The position numbers were made by a program, and so were the translations under genes. Of a stretch of 43,855 bases of DNA, positions 34,884 through 43,009 are shown one piece after another. The DNA comes from an uncultured Coriobacteriaceae bacterium. Its GTDB lineage: Bacteria; Actinomycetota; Coriobacteriia; Coriobacteriales; Atopobiaceae. Within the stretch, counting starts at the first letter, position 1; every line of letters begins with the position of its first letter. The notes beneath the pieces were generated by a model. That model saw only the letters and a list, made by a program, of their open reading frames with translations. It ran no database searches and was not told the DNA's origin. The DNA is taken from contig CADBDT010000023.1 of the NCBI GenBank assembly GCA_902793465.1, forward strand, positions 1 through 43,855, written 5' to 3'.

Positions 34884-34903
34884 CATATACTATAATTTAT
34901 ATG
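34884..34903. promoter_or_regulatory. Dyad CATATA-N8-TATATG over a TATAAT box, upstream of feoAB
   Basis: TATAAT (34891-34896) lies inside a perfect CATATA/TATATG dyad (34884-34889, 34898-34903), 34 bases before the ATG. No clear -35 is seen. An iron-responsive repressor site is plausible given the gene, but the sequence does not match a consensus I can name with confidence. Confidence 0.45.
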
Positions 34904-34936
34904 TTACAGAGAGCAGCTAAATGGGGAGAGGGAAAC

Positions 34937-37303
34937 ATGACGCTAAGAGACTTGGAGATCGGGCAGAGCTGCATAGTCGAGCGCGTTGGCGGAGAAGGCT
35001 CACTCCGCCAACACTTCCTGGATATGGGCATTATTCCAGGTGCGCGCGTTACGCTCGTAAAGTTTGCCCCCATGGGCGACCCAATGGAGCTGCGCATTCA
35101 CAGCTACGAGCTTACGCTCAGGCTTGCCGATGCGGAGCAGATTGAGGTTCGTCCCATAACGCCAGCCGACGGGGAACAAGGTGCGCCCGAAAGCACAACC
35201 GATACTGCGGCGGACAACCTGCCGCGACCCGAATACGGCGAGGTTGTTCATACGCAGTCGAACTTGGAGCCCCTGCCAGAGGACGCCAAGATTACCTACG
35301 CCTTGGTGGGAAACCAGAACTGCGGCAAGACGACGCTCTTTAACCAGCTCACAGGCTCCAACCAGCACGTGGGCAACTTCCCGGGCGTAACGGTGGATCG
35401 TAAGGACGGCGTAATACGCGACTATCCCAACACCGTAATTACCGACCTGCCGGGCATCTACTCGTTTTCGCCCTACACGAGCGAGGAGCTGGTAAGCCGC
35501 GAGTTCGTGCTCAACGAGCATCCCCTGGGAATCATAAACATCGTGGATGCCACCAACATAGAGCGCAACCTCTACCTAACCATGCAGTGCCTGGAAATGG
35601 GCATTCCCACGGTCGTCGCGCTCAACATGATGGACGAGCTTACCGGCAACGGGGGATCGGTGGACATCAACCGCATGGAGTGGATGCTCGGCGTGCCGGT
35701 GGTACCTATCTGCGCTGCCACGGGAGAGGGCGTAGAGGAGGTCGTGCGCCATGCCATCCACGTTGCCAAACACAGGGAGGCTCCCGCACAGCCGGTAATC
35801 GATCTTCCCGGTAACAACGATGACTGTCTGCGCCGTTGTCACGAGGCGGTGGCGCACATTATTTCCGCGCGCGCCAAGGACGCAAAGCTGCCCATTCGCT
35901 TTGCTGCGAGCAAGCTCATAGAGGGCGACGAGCTCCTTGCACAGCAGCTAAACATGAGCGAAGACGAAAAGCAGGCTGTGGCTGCCGTTATTCGTCAAAT
36001 GGAAAAAGAGCGCGGGCTCGATGCGAGTGCGGCAATAGCCGACATGCGTTTCCAGCTCATCTTCCACATTTGCGACACGTGCGTGGTTAAGCCCCACGAA
36101 AGCAGGGAGCACCAAAAGAGCACCAGGATCGACCGTGTGCTTACGGGAAAGTGGACGGCCATACCCTGCTTTATTGCCATTATGGCTGCGGTCTTCGTGC
36201 TTACCTTTAACGTAATTGGCGCCTGGCTGCAAGAAAAGCTCGAGGTACTCATAGACATGGGGACCTCCGCGGCCGACACAGCGCTCACGAACGCCGGGGT
36301 AAGCGATGCGCTGCATAGCCTCGTTATAGACGGCGTGTTTGCGGGCGTGGGCTCGGTTCTTTCGTTTATGCCCATTATCCTGGTAATGTTCTTGTTCTTG
36401 TCGCTGCTAGAGGACTCCGGCTACCTTGCGCGCGTGGCCTTTTTTATGGACAAGCCCTTGCGTCGCATTGGTCTTTCGGGCCGCAGCATCGTACCCATGC
36501 TCGTGGGCTTTGGCTGCACGGTGCCCGCTGTAATGTCTACGCGCACGCTGCCTTCCGATCGCGACCGCCGCATGACCATCCTCCTTACGCCATTCTTTAG
36601 CTGCACGGCCAAGTTGCCCATCTACGCCTTCTTTGTGGCGGCATTCTTCCCGGGACAGGGCGGCCTTGTGATGACCGGCCTCTATCTGCTGGGAATCGTG
36701 CTCGGCATTTTGGTGGCGCACTTTTACAACCGCACCATCTTTAAGGGCGATCCCACGCCGCTCGTAATAGAGCTGCCCAACTACCGCATTCCCAGCCCCA
36801 AGAACACCGGTCAGCTTATGTGGGAAAAGGCCAAGGACTTCTTGCAAAAGGCATTCTCGGTAATCCTTATTGCCACCATTGTGGTGTGGTTCCTCTCGCA
36901 CTTTGACGCTGGCCTCAACCTGCTTTCCGACGAGGAGGCGGGCCAGAGTTTGCTGGCCGCCATAGCGGGCCTCTTGTCGCCGCTGCTCAACCCCGTGGGG
37001 CTGGGCGACTGGCGCATTGGCACCTCGCTCATAAGCGGCTTTATGGCCAAGGAAAGCGTTGTGGCCGTAATGGAGCAGCTCTATGCCCCCATGGGTGGCG
37101 TGGCGCTTGTGTTTACTACGCTGCAGGCGGCATCCATGCTGGTGTTTGCCCTGCTCTATACGCCGTGCGTGGCCGCCATGGCCGCCATTAGGCAGGAACT
37201 CGGAACCGGCTGGGCCATTCGCGTGGCTGTGGGTATGTTTGCCATGGCATGGATCGTTGCGTTTGTGGTACGCGTTATTGGCCAGGCCATGGGCATGGCA
37301 TAG
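34937..37303 (+). CDS. feoB: FeoA-FeoB fusion, ferrous iron transporter
   Basis: GTP-dependent Fe(II) uptake system in the inner membrane, 788 residues. Residues 1-75 are a FeoA SH3-like domain (LRDLEIGQSCIVERV, FLDMGIIPGARV). After a Pro/Glu-rich linker comes the FeoB G domain: G1 GNQNCGKT (125-132), G2 in FPGVT, G3 DLPG (170-173) and G4 NMMD (230-233). A helical GDI region follows, then the membrane core with Gate-type helices containing MLVGFGCTVPAVMSTRTL. ATG 34937 is preferred over 34901 for its GAGAGGG site. A small Cys-rich partner gene follows 20 bases later. Confidence 0.96.
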   Translation: MTLRDLEIGQSCIVERVGGEGSLRQHFLDMGIIPGARVTLVKFAPMGDPMELRIHSYELTLRLADAEQIEVRPITPADGEQGAPESTTDTAADNLPRPEYGEVVHTQSNLEPLPEDAKITYALVGNQNCGKTTLFNQLTGSNQHVGNFPGVTVDRKDGVIRDYPNTVITDLPGIYSFSPYTSEELVSREFVLNEHPLGIINIVDATNIERNLYLTMQCLEMGIPTVVALNMMDELTGNGGSVDINRMEWMLGVPVVPICAATGEGVEEVVRHAIHVAKHREAPAQPVIDLPGNNDDCLRRCHEAVAHIISARAKDAKLPIRFAASKLIEGDELLAQQLNMSEDEKQAVAAVIRQMEKERGLDASAAIADMRFQLIFHICDTCVVKPHESREHQKSTRIDRVLTGKWTAIPCFIAIMAAVFVLTFNVIGAWLQEKLEVLIDMGTSAADTALTNAGVSDALHSLVIDGVFAGVGSVLSFMPIILVMFLFLSLLEDSGYLARVAFFMDKPLRRIGLSGRSIVPMLVGFGCTVPAVMSTRTLPSDRDRRMTILLTPFFSCTAKLPIYAFFVAAFFPGQGGLVMTGLYLLGIVLGILVAHFYNRTIFKGDPTPLVIELPNYRIPSPKNTGQLMWEKAKDFLQKAFSVILIATIVVWFLSHFDAGLNLLSDEEAGQSLLAAIAGLLSPLLNPVGLGDWRIGTSLISGFMAKESVVAVMEQLYAPMGGVALVFTTLQAASMLVFALLYTPCVAAMAAIRQELGTGWAIRVAVGMFAMAWIVAFVVRVIGQAMGMA

Positions 37304-37323
37304 CCGGCCTGGGAGATGTTGCA

Positions 37324-37461
37324 ATGAACCCGTGGGACCTCGTAGTTGTTGCGGCCTTAGTTGCCTTGGTTGCGCTTGCGGTGTGGCTCATGCGCCGCTC
37401 GCGCGCCAAGGGCGGCTGCGCATGCTGTCCCCATGCAGGAAGCTGCAATAAGCGCCACTAA
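37324..37461 (+). CDS. FeoB-associated Cys-rich membrane protein
   Basis: A 45-residue protein with one membrane helix (WDLVVVAALVALVALAVWL), a basic turn (RRSRAK) and a Cys-rich tail (GGCACCPHAGSCNK, four cysteines). This layout and its position right after feoB match the small FeoB-associated proteins found in many anaerobes, thought to assist iron delivery or FeoB function. GGGAG lies eight bases before the ATG. A family B hairpin begins at its stop. Confidence 0.85.
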   Translation: MNPWDLVVVAALVALVALAVWLMRRSRAKGGCACCPHAGSCNKRH

Positions 37462-37533
37462 CCAATCAAAGGGGGTACTCCCTCTTGATAGGTTGCGCAC
37501 GACCTATCAAGAGGGAGTACCCCCTTTGATAGG
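37462..37533. repeat. Intergenic long inverted repeat, family B
   Basis: Arms 37462-37493 and 37502-37533 (CCAATCAAAGGGGGTACTCC... with its complement) form a 32-bp near-perfect stem around an 8-base loop. Each arm has a GGGGGTACTCCC-type mini-palindrome. It separates the feo genes from the E2-like gene. Confidence 0.92.
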
Positions 37534-37574
37534 TCTTCGCATTGTTGGGTCGTAATGCCATGAGGAGGCAGAGC

Positions 37575-38372
37575 ATGGAAATGCACAGAAGGCTAATTGC
37601 CTATTCAACCGCAAATGGATGGTCGTCTATCCCACACGTTGGGTATACCTATGAGCCGGACGTAACTGGCCTTATGGAAGTATACGAGGCCATGAGGGAT
37701 GGATTCCTCAAAGAGCACGGGCACAGGCTTACCGTAAACATCCTTATGCTCAAGGTGCTTGCGGAGGGAATTAAGGTCGCGCCACGGATGAACGCAAGCA
37801 TAGATTTGCCCCGAGACATCGACCCGACCAACTACGACGGCACGCTTACCATGCACGAGTCCATTAACGTGGCTGCTCCATGGCACCTGCCCAACGGGGC
37901 TACGCTTTCGCTCAACATGTACGACTGTGGCAACAAGAGTCTGGCGGAGCTTTCCGCCATGGCCGATGACTTGCAGGCGCGTGCCGAGGCCACCGATTTC
38001 GAGAACCTCTACGAGCGAATGATACAAGCGACGCTTAGCAGCCAGGTGGTAGACGTTAGCGGTCAGCTTAATCCAAAAGACATGCTCAACGGCACCATTA
38101 CCGTCTCCAATATAGGGTCGATTTGCAAGGCGCCCGGGCAGTTTAACCTCATTGACGTTATTGCCCCGCAAACCACTGCGATTGGAATATCCGCCATTCA
38201 GCGGCAGCCGCGTGTGTGCATTATAGACGGCGAGGAAAAGATCCTGCCGCGCAGCGTTATGCCCATCTGCATTGCCTTTGACCACCGTGCAATGGGATTC
38301 TACGACATCGTGCCTTTTATCGATCGCCTGGAGGAGGTCTTTGCCGCGCCCGAGGTCATACGTAGCTGGTAG
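37575..38372 (+). CDS. E2-like (2-oxo acid dehydrogenase) acyltransferase domain protein
   Basis: A 265-residue free-standing relative of the catalytic domain of dihydrolipoyl acyltransferases and chloramphenicol acetyltransferase. There is no lipoyl or subunit-binding domain and no E1 or E3 gene nearby. The N-terminal MHRRLIAYSTANGWSSIPHV and the TVSNIGSIC segment match the fold. The C-terminal motif reads FDHRAMGFYD (H237), where true E2 enzymes have DHRxxDG: the His is kept but the DG step is altered. Function may therefore be a CoA-dependent transfer to another acceptor, or may be lost. ATG 37575 has GGAGG 6 bases upstream. A hairpin follows the stop. Confidence 0.75.
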   Translation: MEMHRRLIAYSTANGWSSIPHVGYTYEPDVTGLMEVYEAMRDGFLKEHGHRLTVNILMLKVLAEGIKVAPRMNASIDLPRDIDPTNYDGTLTMHESINVAAPWHLPNGATLSLNMYDCGNKSLAELSAMADDLQARAEATDFENLYERMIQATLSSQVVDVSGQLNPKDMLNGTITVSNIGSICKAPGQFNLIDVIAPQTTAIGISAIQRQPRVCIIDGEEKILPRSVMPICIAFDHRAMGFYDIVPFIDRLEEVFAAPEVIRSW

Positions 38373-38378
38373 CGTATG

Positions 38379-38411
38379 ACCTATCAAAAGGGACAGTCCC
38401 CCTTGATAGGT
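38379..38411. repeat. Short hairpin with family B arms and a family C core
   Basis: ACCTATCAA/TTGATAGGT arms (family B) enclose GGGACAGTCCC (family C-type core). This hybrid makes the modular relation of the families visible. It begins 6 bases after the E2-like stop and faces the 3' end of the convergent AAA gene, so it may end transcripts from both sides. Confidence 0.85.
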
Positions 38412-38460
38412 TCTTGAGGGTGCCTTTGCAGAACCGGAGGCTGTATGTGGCTGGCGGCGT

Positions 38461-40056
38461 CTAGCGAGCTTGCCACTCGGTCAGTTGACGAGTCTTTGAG
38501 TCGAAGGTGCAACCTATGAGGTGCAATTTACGCCGATCTGCGGCAAAGGGTTTGGCGTAGCCTTTCTCGTCGATTTGCGTCAAGGCCTCGGCAGCTGTGC
38601 TATCGCGTTTAAGCTCCATAACGTAGACGTGATCCATGGTCTCTATGAGTACGTCCGCGCGTCCGCTTGCCTGGCGTACCTCGCAGGAAACGTAGCGACC
38701 CAGCATCGAAAACACGAGCCATATGATGGCCTGGAAGTAGTTCTCAAAGGAGTCGTCCTCCCGCGTGTAGGGAATTGAGGCAAACAGGGCTGCCAGTACG
38801 TCACGCATGCCATCCGTGTCGCCAGCTTCCACAAGGTCGAGCAGCGAGTAAACGTTTGTGCCGCGCAACTCGGAATAGCCAGGTGCCCAAGCGGGCAACA
38901 GGCTCTCCACAAGGCCGTATTTCACTTCGCCGTTTGGAACGGCGAGCGTGTAGCGGTCGGTTCGTGCATCATGTGCTCGAATGGTAAGGTAGCCCGCCTG
39001 ATACATGAGCGGAACCGGATCCGGGTCGTCGGCACGGTAATCCGAGAGTCGGCTTTCGGTGGCGTAGATGGTGTTGTCGGTAAGGCGTTTGGGATTGAGT
39101 CCCGCCCTGCGCATGCGACGCACGAGAAACGTTGGGGTGCCTGTCTCGAACCAGTAAGAACCCAGCCGTCGTTTTTGCAGGGCACAAAGCAGGCTAAACG
39201 GGTTGTATACCATGCGTCCGTCGTAACTATTGTTGCTGGCTGGTCCGTCCGGGTGGAAGCAGTAACCGTCGTACTGAGCACGAAGAGCCGCCAGACACTC
39301 GGTTCCGTTTAGGTCGAGTTGGGCCGAGAGCGCTTTGAGTTCAGGCCCGAGCGTATTAAGCAGCTCGTCTTCCGTTATGCCGCATATGCCCGCGTAGTCG
39401 CGGTCCAGGGAAATGTCGCTCAGTTGGTTGAGGTCGCTAAAGATAGACACTTTGGAGAACTTTGTTACGCCCGTTATAAACACAAACCTCAAATGCTCGT
39501 CGGAGCTTTTGAGCACTGAGTAAAAGCCCTTAAGGGCAGCACGGTTGCCTTCCTCGAGCGTCGGGTTATCCAAAGTATCTAGCAGTGGTTTGTCATACTC
39601 GTCCACAAGAACGACGACTCGATGGCCCGACTGGGCATGGGCTGCCTCAATCAAGTTTTGGAATCGTTCGCCAGCATCCAGGTCAGATCCGCTTATGCCC
39701 CAGTCCGTTTCCCAACGGCGCAGCATCGCATCGAGTTTGTTTTTGAGTCCCTTTTCGTGGGTATAGTCGGCGCCGTTAAAGTCAAGGTGAAACACCGGAC
39801 GTGTTACCCATGGGGCTGGTTTGCCGCTCTCCAAGCGTTCGATCTTAAGTCCCTCAAAGAGCTCGCGCCTGCCCTCAAAGTAGGCGCGTAGGGTAGAGAC
39901 GAACAAGCTTTTGCCAAAACGGCGCGGGCGGCTCAAAAAAACGGGCACTCCCGCCTGCGCGAGCTTGTATACGTACGCGGTTTTGTCCACATAAACAAAC
40001 CCGTCTTGCCTAATCTTCTCGAAGCTCTGTAAGCCTATGGGCAGTTTGCGATCCAT
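38461..40056 (-). CDS. AAA-ATPase-like / PD-(D/E)XK nuclease-like protein
   Basis: A 531-residue protein with the two-part layout of a large family spread through gut anaerobes. The N-terminal AAA-ATPase-like domain has YVDKTAYVYKL and the atypical P-loop RPRRFGKS (43-50), with VVVLVDEYDKPLLD as Walker B. The C-terminal PD-(D/E)XK-like domain has SGRADVLIETMDHVYVMELK, with D and E-x-K as the likely nuclease residues. The biological role is unknown. Patchy distribution suggests mobility, and a link to defence or DNA processing is only a guess. ATG 40056 has GAGGTGA upstream; 41 further open codons upstream are ignored. It is transcribed against its neighbours on both sides. Confidence 0.85.
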   Translation of the reverse strand: MDRKLPIGLQSFEKIRQDGFVYVDKTAYVYKLAQAGVPVFLSRPRRFGKSLFVSTLRAYFEGRRELFEGLKIERLESGKPAPWVTRPVFHLDFNGADYTHEKGLKNKLDAMLRRWETDWGISGSDLDAGERFQNLIEAAHAQSGHRVVVLVDEYDKPLLDTLDNPTLEEGNRAALKGFYSVLKSSDEHLRFVFITGVTKFSKVSIFSDLNQLSDISLDRDYAGICGITEDELLNTLGPELKALSAQLDLNGTECLAALRAQYDGYCFHPDGPASNNSYDGRMVYNPFSLLCALQKRRLGSYWFETGTPTFLVRRMRRAGLNPKRLTDNTIYATESRLSDYRADDPDPVPLMYQAGYLTIRAHDARTDRYTLAVPNGEVKYGLVESLLPAWAPGYSELRGTNVYSLLDLVEAGDTDGMRDVLAALFASIPYTREDDSFENYFQAIIWLVFSMLGRYVSCEVRQASGRADVLIETMDHVYVMELKRDSTAAEALTQIDEKGYAKPFAADRRKLHLIGCTFDSKTRQLTEWQAR

Positions 40057-40296
40057 GGAGTCACCTCGCTTGCGCGCCGTTTGCCCCATTTTATCATGCG
40101 GCTGCACAAGCGCCTGGTAGGTTGGCTCTAACCTTTCGTTCGGCATGCCGTCCGAGAACCCATGCTGGTGATACCCCACCTCGATAGATTGCCAAAGTTA
40201 ACGCGTATGTCGGGTGCGACGAGAGCTGATAAAATCGTTAACACACTACGACGCCGTGGCCATAGGCGCCCGCAACTGCGCATAAGGGGGTCAAGC
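40057..40296. other. Divergent intergenic region, no gene recognised
   Basis: It separates the AAA gene (minus) from the HxxxDG acyltransferase gene (plus) and must hold both promoters. I see no clear -35/-10 pair or hairpin-family repeat. Confidence 0.5.
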
Positions 40297-41583
40297 ATGA
40301 AAAAACCGTACCTTGCAGATAACTATTACTACTACTGGGTTGCTCCCGGCGGACGGGCGCCCATTGTGGAGTGGGAGGTCATGCTCGCGCAGGATGTGGA
40401 TGGAGCAGCCCTTGAGCAGGCCGTTAAGGCTGCCTTGCGCGCCCACACAAACTGGCGTACCCATTCCGTTGTCGTAGGCGGAAGGCCGCAGCATGAGCTC
40501 ATGGACGTGGAAAGCGTGCCGGTATTCGCAGACGACGGCACCGTGCGGCGCATGGGGAGCTCCGACACCCTTGGCTACTTGTTCTACGTTGCCTGGCAAG
40601 GGAAAAAGGTTGCGCTGCGCTACTTCCATAGCGTTGCGGATGGCCGTGGCGGCCTGGCGTTTATGAGCACGGTGCTTCGATGCTACCTTGCCGAGCTTGG
40701 CCTCATAGACTGTGAGCCACCTGCGCCAAAAAGCACAAACACCCAGCCGACCTTTGAGCGCATATTGGAGCGCATGGAGGGAGTTCCGCCGTTTGGCAAG
40801 TTTGATCCCAAGAGGCACGATATCTTTAGCATGCAGGTGGAGCGCTACCCTCGCACGGGTACCTTGCAGCGCGTGCTGGAAATAGACGTGCCCCTCGCAC
40901 CGCTCCTTAGCCTCTCCAAGCGCAGCGACAGCTCCGTGGTTCCCACCCTGCAAGCTCTTATTGGCCGCGCCCTGCACGCGACCTTCGATGTGGGCGAGCA
41001 AACAATTGTGGCATACACCTCCATAGACACGCGGCGCGTGTTTGGACTCGAATCGGGCGGAAACGCCGCCACGCACTTTGTGGTGCCCTACGTTGCAAAG
41101 CTGGACCGCTACGACCTGCCCATGCGTGCAATGGTGCTGCGAGGCGCCCTTGACCTGCAGACTCTTCCCGAAAACATTGCCACAGAGATTGCACAAAACA
41201 TGGCCGGTGTTGCTGAGGGCGAGGAGTCGCCCTATTCCGTGGAGGCCATAACCGCAGCCATCGAGCAGTCGGTGATCGAAAACAGCAACGCCAGCTATAC
41301 CTACGCCATCTCGTATCCCGGCAAGGTTAGCCTCCCGGCCGAGGTCGAGCCCTTTGTGGACGAGGTGCGCACCAGCGTGAGCGCCTACATGCTGCCGTTT
41401 TCCATCGAGGCGTGCGAATACAAGGGGACTGTGCGCATGGTGTTTACCCAGAACTTCGAGGACAGCGGTCCCGTGCGTGCCATATACGAGGAAATAGCGC
41501 GTGCCGTACCTGGTACCACGTTTGTTAACAGGGGCACGCGCACCTACGACGAGCTGCGTCTGGAGGACCTCGAGCATCGCTGA
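40297..41583 (+). CDS. Condensation/acyltransferase-superfamily protein (HxxxDG motif)
   Basis: A 428-residue cytosolic protein of the CoA-dependent acyltransferase fold shared by NRPS condensation domains, alcohol acetyltransferases and PapA-type enzymes. The catalytic signature is HSVADGRGG (H111, D115, G116). A mid-protein block (TIVAYTSIDTRRVFGLESGGNAATHF) fits the substrate-channel region, which often reads NRR or similar. No carrier protein or adenylation domain is nearby, so it is not part of a visible assembly line; an ester- or amide-forming tailoring role is inferred. ATG 40297 has AGGGGG 7 bases upstream, and the upstream extension of the frame is not supported. Confidence 0.78.
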   Translation: MKKPYLADNYYYYWVAPGGRAPIVEWEVMLAQDVDGAALEQAVKAALRAHTNWRTHSVVVGGRPQHELMDVESVPVFADDGTVRRMGSSDTLGYLFYVAWQGKKVALRYFHSVADGRGGLAFMSTVLRCYLAELGLIDCEPPAPKSTNTQPTFERILERMEGVPPFGKFDPKRHDIFSMQVERYPRTGTLQRVLEIDVPLAPLLSLSKRSDSSVVPTLQALIGRALHATFDVGEQTIVAYTSIDTRRVFGLESGGNAATHFVVPYVAKLDRYDLPMRAMVLRGALDLQTLPENIATEIAQNMAGVAEGEESPYSVEAITAAIEQSVIENSNASYTYAISYPGKVSLPAEVEPFVDEVRTSVSAYMLPFSIEACEYKGTVRMVFTQNFEDSGPVRAIYEEIARAVPGTTFVNRGTRTYDELRLEDLEHR

Positions 41584-41635
41584 GCACAAAAACGCTCTTT
41601 GTCCGGCCTGCGGATTTCGCTCATAAAATTGCAGA

Positions 41636-41812
41636 ATGGGAGGCGGATGGCGCGTTTCTATGCGCACCCTTATTTCGGATGCTCGCTACCCAGACATCTC
41701 GTGGGGTATTAAGTTCCATGCTGGTAATATTGGACAAACGGGAAACGTGCGCACCTTTCCCTATTGGTGCGCCTTTGTGTTGCGTGACTATCTTGCGTCG
41801 TGCAAGCGGTAG
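41636..41812 (+). CDS. Short ORF, possible gene remnant
   Basis: 58 codons from ATG 41636. The residue pattern (SDARYPDISWGIKFHAGNIG, TFPYWCAFVLRDYL) looks protein-like rather than random, with many aromatics. There is no good ribosome binding site and I recognise no family. It may be the 3' remnant of a lost gene or a small protein. It lies in the 244-bp gap before the alpha/beta hydrolase. Confidence 0.3.
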   Translation: MGGGWRVSMRTLISDARYPDISWGIKFHAGNIGQTGNVRTFPYWCAFVLRDYLASCKR

Positions 41813-41827
41813 AACGGGAACGGGACT

Positions 41828-42739
41828 ATGGAAGCGAAAGGCAAAAACGCTATGACCGTAGTACTTATTGTTGTTGCGATTCTGGTTGTGCTGGTGTGCG
41901 TGCTAACGCTGGTGCTGGCGCATGTTGTAATGAACGGCAAGCGGCCCACCTTGGAGGAGGCCTGGGAGTGGCAGTCGGCGCGCTACGACACGAGTTTCTA
42001 CAAGGACCTCAAGAAGACGGACTATCTCGTAAGCGGCTACGACGGCTACCAGCTGCATGTGCACCTGGTGTCGAATCCCAAGCCAACGGACCGCTACGTA
42101 GTTTTCACGCACGGAAACACCGACAATCACATTGGCTCGCTCAAGTACGTGCAGCTGTACATGGACCTGGGCTACAACTGCATCCTCTACGACATGCGCG
42201 GGCACGGCGAGGACGAGCCGACCTTTGCAACCTATGGAATCCTTGAGGGCAAAGACCTTGTGGAGCTCATAAAGGACACGCGCAACCGCTATCCAAACAT
42301 AAGCCAACTGGGGCTGCACGGCGAGTCCCTTGGCGGGTCCACCACAATCGAGGCGCTTGGGTACAACCCAGAGGTCGACTTCGCGGTGTCGGACTGCGCG
42401 TTTGCCAACGTGGAGAGCGTAATAAAGCAAAAGTTCAAGACCATGCACCTGCCGGAGTTCCTCGTGCGGCTCGCCGACGTTGGGGTCCGCGTGCTGTACA
42501 GATACTCCATATACGACATGCGTCCCATCGACGCCCTGGACAAAAGCACCGTCCCCATTCTGTTTATTCACGGAGACGCAGACAACACCGTGCCGCCGCA
42601 GGCCGCGCGAGACCTGTACGATCGCGCCACGGGCGTGCGCGAGCTCCACTACGTAAAGGGTGCCGACCACGCGGAGTCAGTTCTAAAGGCGCCGGAGGAA
42701 TACAAAAATACTGTTGCCGCTTTCTTGGAGAAGGTGTAA
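41828..42739 (+). CDS. Membrane-anchored alpha/beta hydrolase
   Basis: A 303-residue protein with one N-terminal membrane helix (VVLIVVAILVVLVCVLTLVLA, about 11-31) and an alpha/beta hydrolase domain that is probably outside the cell. Oxyanion region THGNTDN (94-100); nucleophile S167 in HGESLGG; acid D250 in HGDADNTVPP; base H281 in GADHAES. It resembles BAAT/serine aminopeptidase-like hydrolases of Gram-positive bacteria; the substrate is unknown. GGAACGGG precedes the ATG. It stands alone between the short ORF and a damaged family A repeat. Confidence 0.85.
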   Translation: MEAKGKNAMTVVLIVVAILVVLVCVLTLVLAHVVMNGKRPTLEEAWEWQSARYDTSFYKDLKKTDYLVSGYDGYQLHVHLVSNPKPTDRYVVFTHGNTDNHIGSLKYVQLYMDLGYNCILYDMRGHGEDEPTFATYGILEGKDLVELIKDTRNRYPNISQLGLHGESLGGSTTIEALGYNPEVDFAVSDCAFANVESVIKQKFKTMHLPEFLVRLADVGVRVLYRYSIYDMRPIDALDKSTVPILFIHGDADNTVPPQAARDLYDRATGVRELHYVKGADHAESVLKAPEEYKNTVAAFLEKV

Positions 42740-42766
42740 GTGATTGACGGGATACTGTCTGAAAAC

Positions 42767-42870
42767 GGGGTGCCGTTAGGGGATACTCCCCTACGGGTAC
42801 ATCGCGGATGGATTTTTTTGTGAGGGAATGGTTTACTCACGATGTACCCGATGGGGAATATCCCAACGCC
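42767..42870. repeat. Intergenic inverted repeat, family A copy 4 (degenerate)
   Basis: The left arm 42767-42804 (GGGGTGCCGTTAGGGGATAC...) is well kept. The right arm 42841-42870 matches only as far as GATGTACCCGATGGGGAATA and TCCCAACGCC, then loses pairing. The central segment differs from copies 1 and 2 and has a T-rich stretch. Decay next to the insertion sequence suggests disruption there. Confidence 0.8.
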
Positions 42871-42912
42871 ATGATGTTGGGGTCAAAACTACCATGTTTG
42901 CAGGTGACCTTC

Positions 42913-42942
42913 CGCCGTCGGGCATTCGGTTGCCCGGCGGCG
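42913..42942. other. GC-rich hairpin near the end of the insertion sequence
   Basis: CGCCGTCGGGC pairs with GCCCGGCGGCG (11 bp, one wobble, 8-base loop). It lies about 70 bases past the transposase stop where base composition shifts to very GC-rich, so it is likely within the insertion sequence's terminal region. The exact terminus and target duplication could not be fixed. Confidence 0.45.
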
Positions 42943-43009
42943 CATGCCGCAGGCCCCTTGGCCAGCGGCCCCTATGCCCAGGCGCGCCCTGCCCCCTCGA
43001 CCACCTCCC

